Shown here one piece after another: positions 6,488 to 16,020 of a stretch of 41,376 bases of DNA. This DNA comes from a virus. The stretch's first letter is position 1. Every line of letters begins with the position of its first letter. The DNA lies in the IMG/VR virus record IMGVR_UViG_3300025379_000764, positions 1 to 41,376 of that record, one strand, 5' to 3'. Both the position numbers and the translations under genes were made by a program. The notes under the pieces were generated by a model. The model saw nothing but the letters and a program-made list of their open reading frames with translations. It was not told the origin of the DNA and did not search any database.

Positions 6488-6794
6488 GACGTCCGCCCTT
6501 CTTAACAGCAGCTACGACTTCTTCAGCCTTAACCTTAACCGCTTTCTTTTCCTTAGCTACAGCAGTCTTGACCTTAGTAGCTGCCTTCTTGACTTCAGCA
6601 ACTGCGACTTCTTCAACCTTAGCTACTTCTGCTACGACGGCTGTCTTAGCTGCTTCTTCAACCTTAGCTACTTCTGCCTTGGCTTCTGTCTTTACTTCGG
6701 CAAGAGCTTCCTGCACTGTTTCTTTCTTAGTAACCATTTTATACAGGACATATCCTGCTACTGCTACTGCTATTACACCTATGATAGTTTCCAT
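6471..6794 (-). CDS. Membrane-anchored Ala/Lys/Glu-rich protein, 107 aa
   Basis: The N-terminal transmembrane segment (residues 2-19, IIGVIAVAVAGYVLYKM) is followed by about 75 residues of low-complexity helix with degenerate repeats of the type 'VAKVEEA' and 'EVKKAATKVKTAV'. It ends in GGRPKKSA, which contains an AT-hook-like GRP core. The composition resembles histone H1 tails. A good ribosome site (AAGGAGAAG) and a CTAAATA element lie upstream on the minus strand. The likely topology is a short anchor with a cationic cytoplasmic rod that could tether DNA to the membrane; this is inference. It is convergent with the UV endonuclease gene and overlaps its end. Confidence 0.75.
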   Translation of the reverse strand: METIIGVIAVAVAGYVLYKMVTKKETVQEALAEVKTEAKAEVAKVEEAAKTAVVAEVAKVEEVAVAEVKKAATKVKTAVAKEKKAVKVKAEEVVAAVKKGGRPKKSA

Positions 6795-6817
6795 TTATCT
6801 TCTCCTTTTAGGCATTT

Positions 6818-6824
6818 TATTTAG
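6818..6824 (-). promoter_or_regulatory. Possible late-type promoter (minus strand)
   Basis: CTAAATA on the minus strand, about 24 nt upstream of the start at 6794, is a one-base variant of the late core ATAAATA. It lies in a short palindrome, ATTTAG-CA-CTAAAT. Confidence 0.4.
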
Positions 6825-6867
6825 TGCTAAATATCGTGTGGTAAAAAAAATCTTTCCCTGCTCTTAG

Positions 6868-6886
6868 AATAAATATCATTATGATA
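6868..6886 (+). promoter_or_regulatory. Late promoter giving a nearly leaderless IscA-like mRNA
   Basis: AATAAATA lies at 6868-6875 and its expected start is at about 6881, which is the A of the ATG. TATCA (6874-6878) and TGATA (6882-6886) form a small stem over the start codon. No ribosome site is visible. Confidence 0.5.
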
Positions 6887-7222
6887 AAAATAACCGAATC
6901 AGCAAAGAATCATATAGTAAAAGTCCTTGAACAGATGGAAAAACCCTATCTAGTTTTCGGATTAAAAGGTGGCGGATGTGCCGGATTTGAATATTTTTGG
7001 GAACCAGCTGATCAAGATTTATATGAAAAGAATGGTGATCCCAAGAGAGATGAATTTATTGATTTGAACAACGAAAAAAAATTAATAGTAGATTGCACTA
7101 GCTTGCTTTATTTATTTGGCAGCACTATCGACTACAAGAGCGACTTTGTAAGCAGCAGTCTCGTAGTAGAAAACCCCAATGCTAAATCAAGTTGTGGGTG
7201 TGGCACTAGCATTGCTGTATAA
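6881..7222 (+). CDS. A-type iron-sulfur carrier (IscA/HesB family)
   Basis: IscA-type proteins hold and transfer Fe-S clusters. The family fold is complete: ITESAKNHI at the N-terminus, GLKGGGCAGFEY with Cys33, the DFVSSSLVVENPNAKSSCGCG end with Cys105 and Cys107. All three cluster-binding cysteines are conserved. The 113-aa length is normal, with a small insertion around residues 45-60. HesB-like genes are frequent in aquatic T4-like phages, where they may support Fe-S proteins during infection or, as some propose, virion assembly. It sits directly before the giant fiber gene (15 nt) and behind a late promoter, so the two may share a late transcript. Confidence 0.92.
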   Translation: MIKITESAKNHIVKVLEQMEKPYLVFGLKGGGCAGFEYFWEPADQDLYEKNGDPKRDEFIDLNNEKKLIVDCTSLLYLFGSTIDYKSDFVSSSLVVENPNAKSSCGCGTSIAV

Positions 7223-7237
7223 TAGGATGGAATTGAA

Positions 7238-10200
7238 ATGGTAAAAAAGATAATTGACGTAGGTATCGTAGGTAATGATGCTACAGGTGACCCAATTAGA
7301 GATGCGTTTTCTAAAACGAATGACAATTTCACTGAATTGTATGCGGCTCTTGGAAATTCCGGTGGATTGGCATTTACTGGATTAGTGCAAGCACCTAATC
7401 ATTTAATTGCAGATAACATACTAATTACCAATCATAATGGGACTTCTCTTTTACAAAAATCCCTCGTAGCTGGTTATGGTTTAGCGATAGACAATAGTGA
7501 TCCTACTAAAATAACTATCATCAATTCCGGAGCTAGGGTAGTATCAGATACCCAGCCAGCATTGGGAGGTAACCTAGATGCTAGAGGCAACATAATATAT
7601 AACTTGCCAGATCCTGCTGGCTATTCTATTATACAATCTAGTCTAGGTTTACCAAATCAAGATAGTTTTGCTATCTCTAAAAAATACGCTGCACAGAATT
7701 TCGTTCCATTAGCAGGAATGCCAGCTACAACAATCGCTAATCTCGTCATAGGACAGTTTTATGCTATCGCCAGCCTAGGCACAACGACTAATACACAGTG
7801 GAATATCATAGCAGGGACTGTTGGAATAACTTATGTAGTTGGCAGTAATTTCTATGCCGCCGTTACAGGCAGCGGATACGGTACAGGAACTGCTTACAAT
7901 AGTATGAGTGGGTTCTTAAGCGTTCCTCCCGGAGCCACGACTACCCAAGTTCCCCAGAGACAAGAAGTAATAGGTAAAGCAGGCGATACCATGACTGGTG
8001 CTTTGGTATTAGCAGCCGATCCTGATGCTAACAGCAGTCCTCTGCAAGCAGCTACTAAGAATTATGTAGATACTACTGCATTTGCTAGCCAAGCAGATTT
8101 TTTCGTAAGCTCCACAGGTGATGATTATCAACCAACTATTATCGAATCAAAAAAAGGTAGAGCTCTAGCTTATGCATTTAGGAGTCTAGCGAAAGCCTGC
8201 GCGGCAGCTGAAGCTGTACAGGCAGCAGCAGCGGAAGAATTAGGTCCGTATCAAAAGACTATAGTTTACACAGTGCAACAAGTAGCTACAGCTTCTACAG
8301 TAGCCGCTGTCACACAGATAGGCACGAGCAGCGGATATTATCTAGATATCACACACGGTGGGCTTGGAACAGATCCACGTGCTGGTGCGAACTATGTCAT
8401 AAGATCTGGTATATTACTGCAAGGTACTACTAGCGGTGCGTTGGCTATCATTGATTTTGTTGGCGACGTAACGACTGCACCAAATGTCGAGAGATATAAT
8501 ATACACTATATTAATAATATATCTTTTACTTTAGGTGAAAATTTAAGCTACGCCGATCCTGTCAAAAAGACACAGATTACCATACATATAGAAAGCGGTG
8601 AATACTACGAAGACTATCCAATAAGGATTCCGGAAAACGTATCTATAGTAGGCGACGAACTCCGTCGAGTTATCATACGACCAAAAGCAAATATAAGTGC
8701 CAGTAAATGGGCAAATACGTTCTTCCGCAGAGACATAACTATTGATTCAAGCAGCCCATTAACGCTGCTTACTCCGGTACCGGTGGGAGAATTTACTATC
8801 GGGTTCCCATATGTGATCACTTCACTAGGTTCAACAACTAATTCGCAATGGAACACAATAGCAGGTACTACTGGTGTTTTTTATGTCGTTGGCAGTAGTT
8901 TTGTAGCCGCAACTACGGGGAGTGTTTCAGGCAATGGAACAGCCTACAGTGTATATGGATATCATTATCTAACCGATCCCAGCAGGCCTATATATAGCAA
9001 AACCATATCCAATGCAGGTAGTTTCGCAAATGCACAAAAGATATTATATGCTAATAGGGCATTTATACAAGCAGAAACTATAGGTTATATTAACGACACA
9101 TATACTACTATCATAACTGGATCAGACTCACTCAGCAACAGTTTTACCTGCATATCAAACAGCAACCTTAATGTTGGTATGCCAATACGATTTGCCTCGC
9201 TATCAACTTATAGTACAGCGACAACTTCTGGCACCAATCGAATACAAGTTAAATCTACTAACGGAATGATAGAGGGTCAAACCGTACAGTTTAGCGGTAC
9301 TACTCTAGGTGGATTACTAACCGGATCTACATATTACATATTATCAGTAGTAGATAGCACAAATATCGTTGTAAGCACATCTTATCCAGGAGTAGCACTA
9401 TCATTAACTACTGATAGCGGCATAATGACTGTTACTGTAACGACTCCACTGATAGGAGGAGTAGATTCATCTACCACTTATTATGTCTTAGCTAAGATAG
9501 GATCAACACAGTTCACCATATCAAATACACTATCGGGATCGACTCCCGGAGCTATCTTTAACATAACTAGTTCAGATGTTGGCGCTGCTACTATGCAGAG
9601 CAATTTTTACTATAACCAATCTAATTATTCTCGTGATATAGGAATGCTAACCGATGCTATAGGCTTTGACCTCCTCTATGGAAAACAGACAAAAACATTA
9701 GAAGCAGCTATCTCATATTATTCAAGTGCTAGTGGGTTAGTAACTATTGGTGATCAATTACCTCAGACTAGCGCGGCGATAGCTTATATGGGAACACTAG
9801 TAGCATATGCTCTAGCAGAAAATGCTCCGCCAGCTTCTTACCAGCACACCCTAACACCAGTGCCGCAGGTTACATTCGCAAACATAAATTCAGAAGCGGG
9901 GGTATCTACAGCCGTTACCGGGCTAGTACAGCTCATGTTAGACATCGTAAACCAAGATGCTTCCTTCAATTTCCCCAAGAAAAACGATCAGATGGATGTT
10001 TTCTTGCTAAACAATGCTACCATACTTAGGATGTTTACTGGGCAAGGCCATGGCGGGTTTATGGGCGTGCTTGATCCTGAAGGACAGATACTTACTAAAT
10101 CACCGTTTATCGAAATCTGCGCTAGTTTCTCAAAAAGTATTAATGCACAGACATTCGCGGGCGGATTGTTTGTTGACGGGTTCGCTGGCAGCTTACCGTG

Positions 10201-13200
10201 TACCATTACTAGCCGTATCGATAATCAGACTTTAGTAGTATCATCTGCTGCTTTTACCATTAGGCCGCCGCAGACACCTTGTTCTTTCTATCTAAAAGGT
10301 ATAAGATTTGAAGTAGACTACGTAAGTGGATATGATTCCGTGGGTGGTACCCTAACTCTACACTTAAACAACAATACCCCAGATACGCTTGTCTATACAA
10401 ATTTATCAACCAGTTTATTAATAGCAAATACCTATCTAGACCTAATCACCGCTGGTAATAGATCCGTGGTCACTACACATTTTACTAATATCAATGACCT
10501 AGGTTACACCCTGATAGCAACCAACAATGCACTAATCGAAGCAGTTAGCTTGTTCACTTACTATAACTTCAGAGCATTCTACTCAACGAACGGAGCACAG
10601 ATACGAAGCCTTAACGGATCTAACTCTTATGGTATATATGGCATCACAGCTGAAGGTTCTGATCCAACAGAAGTACCTAGCCAAGCCTATCTCTACTATC
10701 CAATGACGCAGACTGCTGTCATCTATAAGCAGGGCATATATTCAGCTGTCGGTAATTCTGGAGACATAATATTTTATGTTACTAACTATTCGTATATTCC
10801 ATTCGCCCAGAGCGGATTAGAAATAGATCATAACGGTATTATAGTTGAATACGAAGTAAACAGTGTCACTACTGTAGATACTCCAGGTGTTATACAGCTA
10901 ACTCTAACTAGCAGTGCTAATAGTTCTATCTCAGTAGGTATAGCATCAAGCGGTCTGCTATATCCAGTTACAGATGGACAACCTGTAATCATAAGAGCTT
11001 TACAGAATTTCCGATTCAATAATGTATTAAATGTTAATCCAATTAGACCAAGTACTGCATTAGTATTTGATAACGATTTTGATGTTTATAGGGTATTACA
11101 ATACAACACCGTAAACTTACCTAGCCAAGAAGCTATATTAACTACTAGTACTTCTTATGGTTACGTAAAACTATTAGTTGATTTTACTGCGGGAACTGCA
11201 CCCGGCACTGGTCAGGCAGGCGATTATCAAATAAATGTGCAGCAGTTGCTCAGTAGCAACGACGTTAGCAGAGTGATAGGCAAGACCATAGCCTGGGGCA
11301 CGAGTGTACATACTGTAGTTGGTTACGAACCAAACACACTGACTGGCCAGAGTTATGCGCGATTGTTCCTCGATACTCCTCTGTCCAAGTCTCTATTAAA
11401 CAACACAGGATCTATAGTAATCACTAATTACGTGAGGAATACTAGCGGTGTAGTCACGATAACTGCTCCTAATCATGGACTTAGTTCTCTAAATTATGTC
11501 ACTATATCAAACACAGGTGTTGTAGGTATAGATACAGCAGGTCTATATGTAAAAGTAACTTATATTGATGCAAACAGTTTCAGTTATCAAAGCAGTTCGT
11601 TATCAGCATATGGTCCTTCATCGGGCGGTATAGTTGGTGGCATCAGCTTCGTTGGCGGTATCAGTGTTATAGATCTGAGAGCAGGTATGACCAACATACA
11701 GTACATACCAGTAACTACGATTTCTAGGACTAGTGGAATAGCCACCGTAGTCACCAAATATCCACATTATCTAGACAACACATCTACAGTTAATATAATT
11801 GGTTTGACTACTAGCACCGATAGCAATCCAGGATTCAATGCTACAAACGCAGCAGTAACATTCATAGATGAATATCGATTCACTTATACCAATGCAGGAT
11901 CCGATGTAGCCCCTACTACTGCCATAAGCGGTGTAGTGCAGCAGTCTACTTCGTTTGCTGTAACTTCGATATCAAGAAGCAATGGAATCGCGACAGTAAC
12001 TACGTCATCTGCGCACGGTTTGAGCCCAGGAGATGCTATAAGCATAGTTGATACTGATTTCAATCTAGTAATATACGGAACGTCTAGTTCCAATAATTCA
12101 ATAACTATCACACTTAATTATAGTGACGGCGGTGATAGATATTCTATCACTAATACCACCAGTGGGTTAGCAGTAGGCATGCCTATAGTATTCACAGGTG
12201 CCGGGTTAGTTGGCACCAATATCGTAAATGGTACTACTTATTATATTAAATCATTAGTTGGTACTACAGCTATCACTATAAGCACAACTCCTCCAACAGG
12301 TGCGTTTACTACGTTCATATTAGGTAATGTAGTTAATGCAGCAGCGACAGCAACGGCAGGTTACGGTTTTGGGATCTTAAATGTTAATCTGTTATCAGCG
12401 AGCGGTAACACGCTTACATATGAAAACCTAGCACCAAACCAAACAAGTGTAGGAACATTGACTCTAGCTAAGGCTATACCAATAAATCCAGTGATAGCTA
12501 GGATAACGCTTTATATTTCTCTCACAAGAGTAACTGGACACGATTTCTTATCTATTGGTACGGGCGGTTTCGCAGATACCAAATATCCAAACAATATATA
12601 TGGTGCTCCAAAGAATAGCTCTCAAACAGCAAACGAAGTTACAGAAATAGGCAATGGTAGATGTTTCTACGTTAGCACTGATCAAAATGGTAACTTTAGA
12701 GTAGGTCAATATTTCTCCGTAGATCAAGGAACAGGTGTTGTTAAGTTCGCGGCCAGTATAGTGCTCACTAATCTAGATGGTCTAGGATTTAAACGCGGTG
12801 TTGCTATATCATCATTTAGTGCAGACGATACTATGCTAGACGATGCTATCGACGAAGTGCCAACACAGTCTGCCGTAGTAGGATATGTAAATCGTCGATT
12901 AGGAATAAATCCAAGCGGCGTCGCGCTAACACTAGGACAGATAGGTCCTGGATTTATGCCATTAAATGGCGTAGTACCGATGGCTGCAAATCTAGATATC
13001 GGTAGCCATAGGATCGTTAATCTATCAGACCCCGTTTCTAATAGTGATGCCGCTACTAAAGCATTCGTTAACTCGTCAATAGCTAGCTTATTATCAACTG
13101 CTGGTGGTACAATGACCGGCAACTTAAATATGGGCGGTAAAAATATCACAAACGTTGGCGGATTAGACATGGCTAGTAACAAGATCACTAGCCTAGCTAC

Positions 13201-15985
13201 GCCCACTGCATCAACTGATGCTGCTAACAAATCATATGTAGATACTACTGTATCTTCTGTGAATACTCTGTATAAATTAAATGATACTGCCATAGAAGCT
13301 ACTCTAAGCTACACTGCATCTAGTGCAGCAGCACCAACGGGATCGGGACCTTATATCGTAGTGTTCGCTATTCCTACACAGTCTGTAGCACCGACTACAG
13401 GTATAGGATATACAGTATCTGGCAATAGCAATAGTTTATATAATATATCAGTTACAGCTACAGCAAGCACTGTTTCATCTATCACACTAAGCTATCCTAC
13501 AAATCCAGGAGCTTACGGAACAGGAACCACTACATTAACAACAAGTGGCTTAGCTAATGGAGATATTTTAGCTTGGAATGGCTCAGTTTGGGTGAATGCT
13601 GCACAATCAGGAAGCACTAGCTCAACATTCCAATCGATAGCTATAGCACAGATATCCAGAGCAAGCAATATAGCAACTGCGGTAACAGTTAGCGCACACG
13701 GATTAAACACAGGCGACAGAGTGACGATTGTTGGATTAGTCAGTAATAACAACACCGTTCCAGGTTTCAATGGCAGTTATGTTATAACTAGGGTCGATAC
13801 TGTTACCTTTACGTATCTAAATTATGGTTCTGATTTTGCTAATGCGACAGCAGTAACAGGCACAGCTTTAGCTACATCTGGAACTAATAATTTCGTATTA
13901 TTATCTTCTACGCTAAACATTTCTGTAAATTCTCCGATAGTCTTCACAGGTAGCACTATAGGAAATATCCTAGCTAAACAGCAGTATTGGGTGAAGAGCA
14001 TAACTACACAGACAGTTATACCTATAGCAGAAGTAGCTAAATCTGGATATACAGTTACTATCAATACAGGTGCAGTACCATTTACACTAAATTCGTTTAC
14101 TAGCAAGATACTACAAGGCGATAATACCTATAGAGTTACATTTGCGATTAACGTTAATCCGGCGCCGGCAGCCGGTGTTAGCTATCTAATCCTCGGTAAC
14201 AGTAACTCAAACTACAATGGTACTTTTGTAGCATACAGCGCAAGCACTGTTAGTATAACACTAACATATCCAACAGATCCTGGCGTCTACGGTGTAGGTA
14301 CTACTACAGCACAATATCTAGCACCACACGGATTAACGAATGGTCAGGTAGTCACTATAAGTGGAACGAGTATAGTTGACCAAACAAACGCTACTGTAAC
14401 TGTAATAAACGGAACACAATTTACTTACACACAGAGTACTTCTGCTACTATAACAGGTACTATTGTTACAGGTATCGCTACACCACAACCACAGATAACC
14501 TTATCGTCAACTCCTGGAGGAGCTGTAATAACACAAGTAGCAGCTAGCGGCACTATGTCTTTCACAGCTGTAGTTGATGGATTTGCACAGATATTCAGCA
14601 ATTCGATCAACAGTGGTGTGATAACCAACAGCATGATAAGTGCAATCGCTGCTATTGACCAAAGCAAGCTTAACCTTTCAAAGGCAACTGCGGGGTTAAA
14701 CACAGGACCGAGCCCAGTAACGTTTGGTATAGCTGCATTTAGCAGCAATAATTTCACTGCAAGCAGCGGATTTATCAGTCTAGCATCTAATGGTATAACT
14801 TTATCAAACCTAGCAGCTATAAACTCAGGAAACGTATTAGGTAACATCAGTGGATCGACAGGAAATGTTAATAGCGTACCAGTAGATACCGCATCAACTG
14901 CTAATACGCTAGTATTAAGAGATAGTAGTGGAAACTTCAGCGCAGGCATTATTACTGCTTCACTAAGTGGTAATGCTTCAACAGCCACTAATTTAGCTGG
15001 AACACAACAGCCAAATTATTTCTATGCAGGTCCAGCAAGCGGGACTACTCCTAATTCCGCTGGATGGAGGAGCATAGTAGCAGCCGATCTACCAACAGCT
15101 ATAGCAGGTACAAGCGGTACAGGGTCTAAGGGAGCAGTCATACCAGACGGTTCAACTATAACTATCACTAACGGTGTTATAAGTTCGATAACAGGAGCCG
15201 CTGCTGCTGGATCACTGACTGGTGCTACATTAGCAAGCAATGTATTGGCTTCTAGCTTAACTAGTGTCGGAACATTGAGCTCGGTATTAATAACGGGCAA
15301 TGTTGGTATTGGAACTACTTCTCCTCAGAGGAAAGTAGATATTGAACAACTTAGTACCGATTATCAAATGAGAATTGGAGATACTGGTGGAAATTATTAT
15401 GATATAGGTAGAAATACCACCGATGGGTTATTACATTTTTACGGTAACCAGGCCGCAGCAAGTGGATATGTGTTTGATACTGTGAATGGCGAACGTATGC
15501 GCATCAACTCCAGCGGTAGCGTTCTCCCTGGCGCAAACAATACACAAAATCTAGGTAGCAGTAGCCTCTCTTGGGGTACCGTTTATGGTAACGCAACTTC
15601 AGCTAACTACGCTGACTTGGCCGAAAATTACGAAGGCGACAAGTCTTATGAAGTAGGCACCGTAGTTATGATCGGTGGTGAGAAAGAAGTCACGCAGGCC
15701 ATAGGATTTGGTACTACAAAGGTAGCAGGTGTTGTTTCTGAAAATCCAGCACATTTAATGAACGCAAACTGTCCAGGTATAAAAGTTCCAGTCGCACTAA
15801 CAGGACGAGTACCTTGTAAGGTAGTTGGTAAGATTGCCAAGGGTGATCTACTAGTAGTAGGACTTGTGCCAGGAGTAGCACAGTCTAGCACTGATCCAAA
15901 ACCAGGCAGTATCATAGGTAAGGCATTGGCAGATTATGATAGCGATAGGATTGGATTAATTGAGGTGCTAGTAGGTAAGCATTGA
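7238..15985 (+). CDS. Giant modular tail fiber/adhesin, 2915 aa
   Basis: The start ATG follows AGGATGG. The N-terminal module (residues 3-37, DVGIVGNDATGDPIRDAF...NDNFTELY) recurs in the 434-aa fiber and is probably the virion-docking end. Further on are a fiber repeat GDTMTGALVLAADPD...AATKNYVD (about 249-280); a beta-helix-like region (about 283-520) with FVSSTGDD, YAFRSLAKA and IHIESGEYYEDYPIRIPENVSIVGD, like pectate-lyase-fold spikes; many beta modules (520-1890); a second fiber-repeat block with TMTGNLNMGG and AANKSYVD (about 1900-2007); more modules; NVGIGTTSPQRKVDI (about 2688); and a C-terminal domain (about 2788-2915) starting YADLAENYEGD that resembles the Peptidase_G2/intramolecular-chaperone type of end domain. 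It is almost free of Cys except near the C-terminus. It probably binds the host surface. Long minus-strand ORFs in it are shadows. Confidence 0.88.
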   Translation: MVKKIIDVGIVGNDATGDPIRDAFSKTNDNFTELYAALGNSGGLAFTGLVQAPNHLIADNILITNHNGTSLLQKSLVAGYGLAIDNSDPTKITIINSGARVVSDTQPALGGNLDARGNIIYNLPDPAGYSIIQSSLGLPNQDSFAISKKYAAQNFVPLAGMPATTIANLVIGQFYAIASLGTTTNTQWNIIAGTVGITYVVGSNFYAAVTGSGYGTGTAYNSMSGFLSVPPGATTTQVPQRQEVIGKAGDTMTGALVLAADPDANSSPLQAATKNYVDTTAFASQADFFVSSTGDDYQPTIIESKKGRALAYAFRSLAKACAAAEAVQAAAAEELGPYQKTIVYTVQQVATASTVAAVTQIGTSSGYYLDITHGGLGTDPRAGANYVIRSGILLQGTTSGALAIIDFVGDVTTAPNVERYNIHYINNISFTLGENLSYADPVKKTQITIHIESGEYYEDYPIRIPENVSIVGDELRRVIIRPKANISASKWANTFFRRDITIDSSSPLTLLTPVPVGEFTIGFPYVITSLGSTTNSQWNTIAGTTGVFYVVGSSFVAATTGSVSGNGTAYSVYGYHYLTDPSRPIYSKTISNAGSFANAQKILYANRAFIQAETIGYINDTYTTIITGSDSLSNSFTCISNSNLNVGMPIRFASLSTYSTATTSGTNRIQVKSTNGMIEGQTVQFSGTTLGGLLTGSTYYILSVVDSTNIVVSTSYPGVALSLTTDSGIMTVTVTTPLIGGVDSSTTYYVLAKIGSTQFTISNTLSGSTPGAIFNITSSDVGAATMQSNFYYNQSNYSRDIGMLTDAIGFDLLYGKQTKTLEAAISYYSSASGLVTIGDQLPQTSAAIAYMGTLVAYALAENAPPASYQHTLTPVPQVTFANINSEAGVSTAVTGLVQLMLDIVNQDASFNFPKKNDQMDVFLLNNATILRMFTGQGHGGFMGVLDPEGQILTKSPFIEICASFSKSINAQTFAGGLFVDGFAGSLPCTITSRIDNQTLVVSSAAFTIRPPQTPCSFYLKGIRFEVDYVSGYDSVGGTLTLHLNNNTPDTLVYTNLSTSLLIANTYLDLITAGNRSVVTTHFTNINDLGYTLIATNNALIEAVSLFTYYNFRAFYSTNGAQIRSLNGSNSYGIYGITAEGSDPTEVPSQAYLYYPMTQTAVIYKQGIYSAVGNSGDIIFYVTNYSYIPFAQSGLEIDHNGIIVEYEVNSVTTVDTPGVIQLTLTSSANSSISVGIASSGLLYPVTDGQPVIIRALQNFRFNNVLNVNPIRPSTALVFDNDFDVYRVLQYNTVNLPSQEAILTTSTSYGYVKLLVDFTAGTAPGTGQAGDYQINVQQLLSSNDVSRVIGKTIAWGTSVHTVVGYEPNTLTGQSYARLFLDTPLSKSLLNNTGSIVITNYVRNTSGVVTITAPNHGLSSLNYVTISNTGVVGIDTAGLYVKVTYIDANSFSYQSSSLSAYGPSSGGIVGGISFVGGISVIDLRAGMTNIQYIPVTTISRTSGIATVVTKYPHYLDNTSTVNIIGLTTSTDSNPGFNATNAAVTFIDEYRFTYTNAGSDVAPTTAISGVVQQSTSFAVTSISRSNGIATVTTSSAHGLSPGDAISIVDTDFNLVIYGTSSSNNSITITLNYSDGGDRYSITNTTSGLAVGMPIVFTGAGLVGTNIVNGTTYYIKSLVGTTAITISTTPPTGAFTTFILGNVVNAAATATAGYGFGILNVNLLSASGNTLTYENLAPNQTSVGTLTLAKAIPINPVIARITLYISLTRVTGHDFLSIGTGGFADTKYPNNIYGAPKNSSQTANEVTEIGNGRCFYVSTDQNGNFRVGQYFSVDQGTGVVKFAASIVLTNLDGLGFKRGVAISSFSADDTMLDDAIDEVPTQSAVVGYVNRRLGINPSGVALTLGQIGPGFMPLNGVVPMAANLDIGSHRIVNLSDPVSNSDAATKAFVNSSIASLLSTAGGTMTGNLNMGGKNITNVGGLDMASNKITSLATPTASTDAANKSYVDTTVSSVNTLYKLNDTAIEATLSYTASSAAAPTGSGPYIVVFAIPTQSVAPTTGIGYTVSGNSNSLYNISVTATASTVSSITLSYPTNPGAYGTGTTTLTTSGLANGDILAWNGSVWVNAAQSGSTSSTFQSIAIAQISRASNIATAVTVSAHGLNTGDRVTIVGLVSNNNTVPGFNGSYVITRVDTVTFTYLNYGSDFANATAVTGTALATSGTNNFVLLSSTLNISVNSPIVFTGSTIGNILAKQQYWVKSITTQTVIPIAEVAKSGYTVTINTGAVPFTLNSFTSKILQGDNTYRVTFAINVNPAPAAGVSYLILGNSNSNYNGTFVAYSASTVSITLTYPTDPGVYGVGTTTAQYLAPHGLTNGQVVTISGTSIVDQTNATVTVINGTQFTYTQSTSATITGTIVTGIATPQPQITLSSTPGGAVITQVAASGTMSFTAVVDGFAQIFSNSINSGVITNSMISAIAAIDQSKLNLSKATAGLNTGPSPVTFGIAAFSSNNFTASSGFISLASNGITLSNLAAINSGNVLGNISGSTGNVNSVPVDTASTANTLVLRDSSGNFSAGIITASLSGNASTATNLAGTQQPNYFYAGPASGTTPNSAGWRSIVAADLPTAIAGTSGTGSKGAVIPDGSTITITNGVISSITGAAAAGSLTGATLASNVLASSLTSVGTLSSVLITGNVGIGTTSPQRKVDIEQLSTDYQMRIGDTGGNYYDIGRNTTDGLLHFYGNQAAASGYVFDTVNGERMRINSSGSVLPGANNTQNLGSSSLSWGTVYGNATSANYADLAENYEGDKSYEVGTVVMIGGEKEVTQAIGFGTTKVAGVVSENPAHLMNANCPGIKVPVALTGRVPCKVVGKIAKGDLLVVGLVPGVAQSSTDPKPGSIIGKALADYDSDRIGLIEVLVGKH
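7741..8946 (+). repeat. Coding repeat A in the giant fiber (two copies)
   Basis: Copies at about 7741-7898 and 8788-8946 encode the same roughly 53-residue module with SLGTTTNTQWN or SLGSTTNSQWN, IAGT, Y-V-VGS-F and a closing GTAY. The second copy lies inside the beta-helix-like region, so the module was inserted or moved as a unit. Confidence 0.8.
11422..14440 (+). repeat. Coding repeat B, 'ISR..GIATV...HGL' modules (about five copies)
   Basis: Related beta modules start near 11422, 11708, 11953, 13636 and 14320. Shared features are 'SR-x-x-GIATV', 'HGL-x-x-G-D', 'V-x-IVG' and, in the longer copies, 'PGFN...FTY-N-GSD'. Copies are diverged, which argues for old duplication or exchange between phages. 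Confidence 0.7.
13330..14310 (+). repeat. Coding repeat C in the giant fiber (two copies)
   Basis: About 13330-13545 and 14115-14310 encode the same roughly 65-residue module: 'Y-V-FAI', 'GNSNS-YN', 'AS-V-SITL-YPT-PG-YG-GTTT'. Confidence 0.75.
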
Positions 15986-16020
15986 TCTACTATAAATATT
16001 AACAAGGAGATCGATCAATG
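15980..16020 (+). promoter_or_regulatory. Consensus T4 late promoter with inverted repeat over the start codon
   Basis: A perfect TATAAATA lies at 15991-15998, expected start about 16004. CATTGATC (15980-15987) pairs perfectly with GATCAATG (16013-16020), which contains the ATG of the 434-aa fiber gene. The 5' arm lies upstream of the promoter, in the stop region of the giant fiber gene, so read-through RNA contains it and late RNA does not. AAGGAG remains just inside the late transcript. Confidence 0.8.

Noticed and set aside
8614-15915. Many long minus-strand ORFs across the giant fiber and neighbouring fibers.
   Set aside because: Their Val/Ala/Pro/Leu/Thr-rich products are the complement of Ser/Thr/Gly/Asn-rich repeat codons; none has motifs or a ribosome site.
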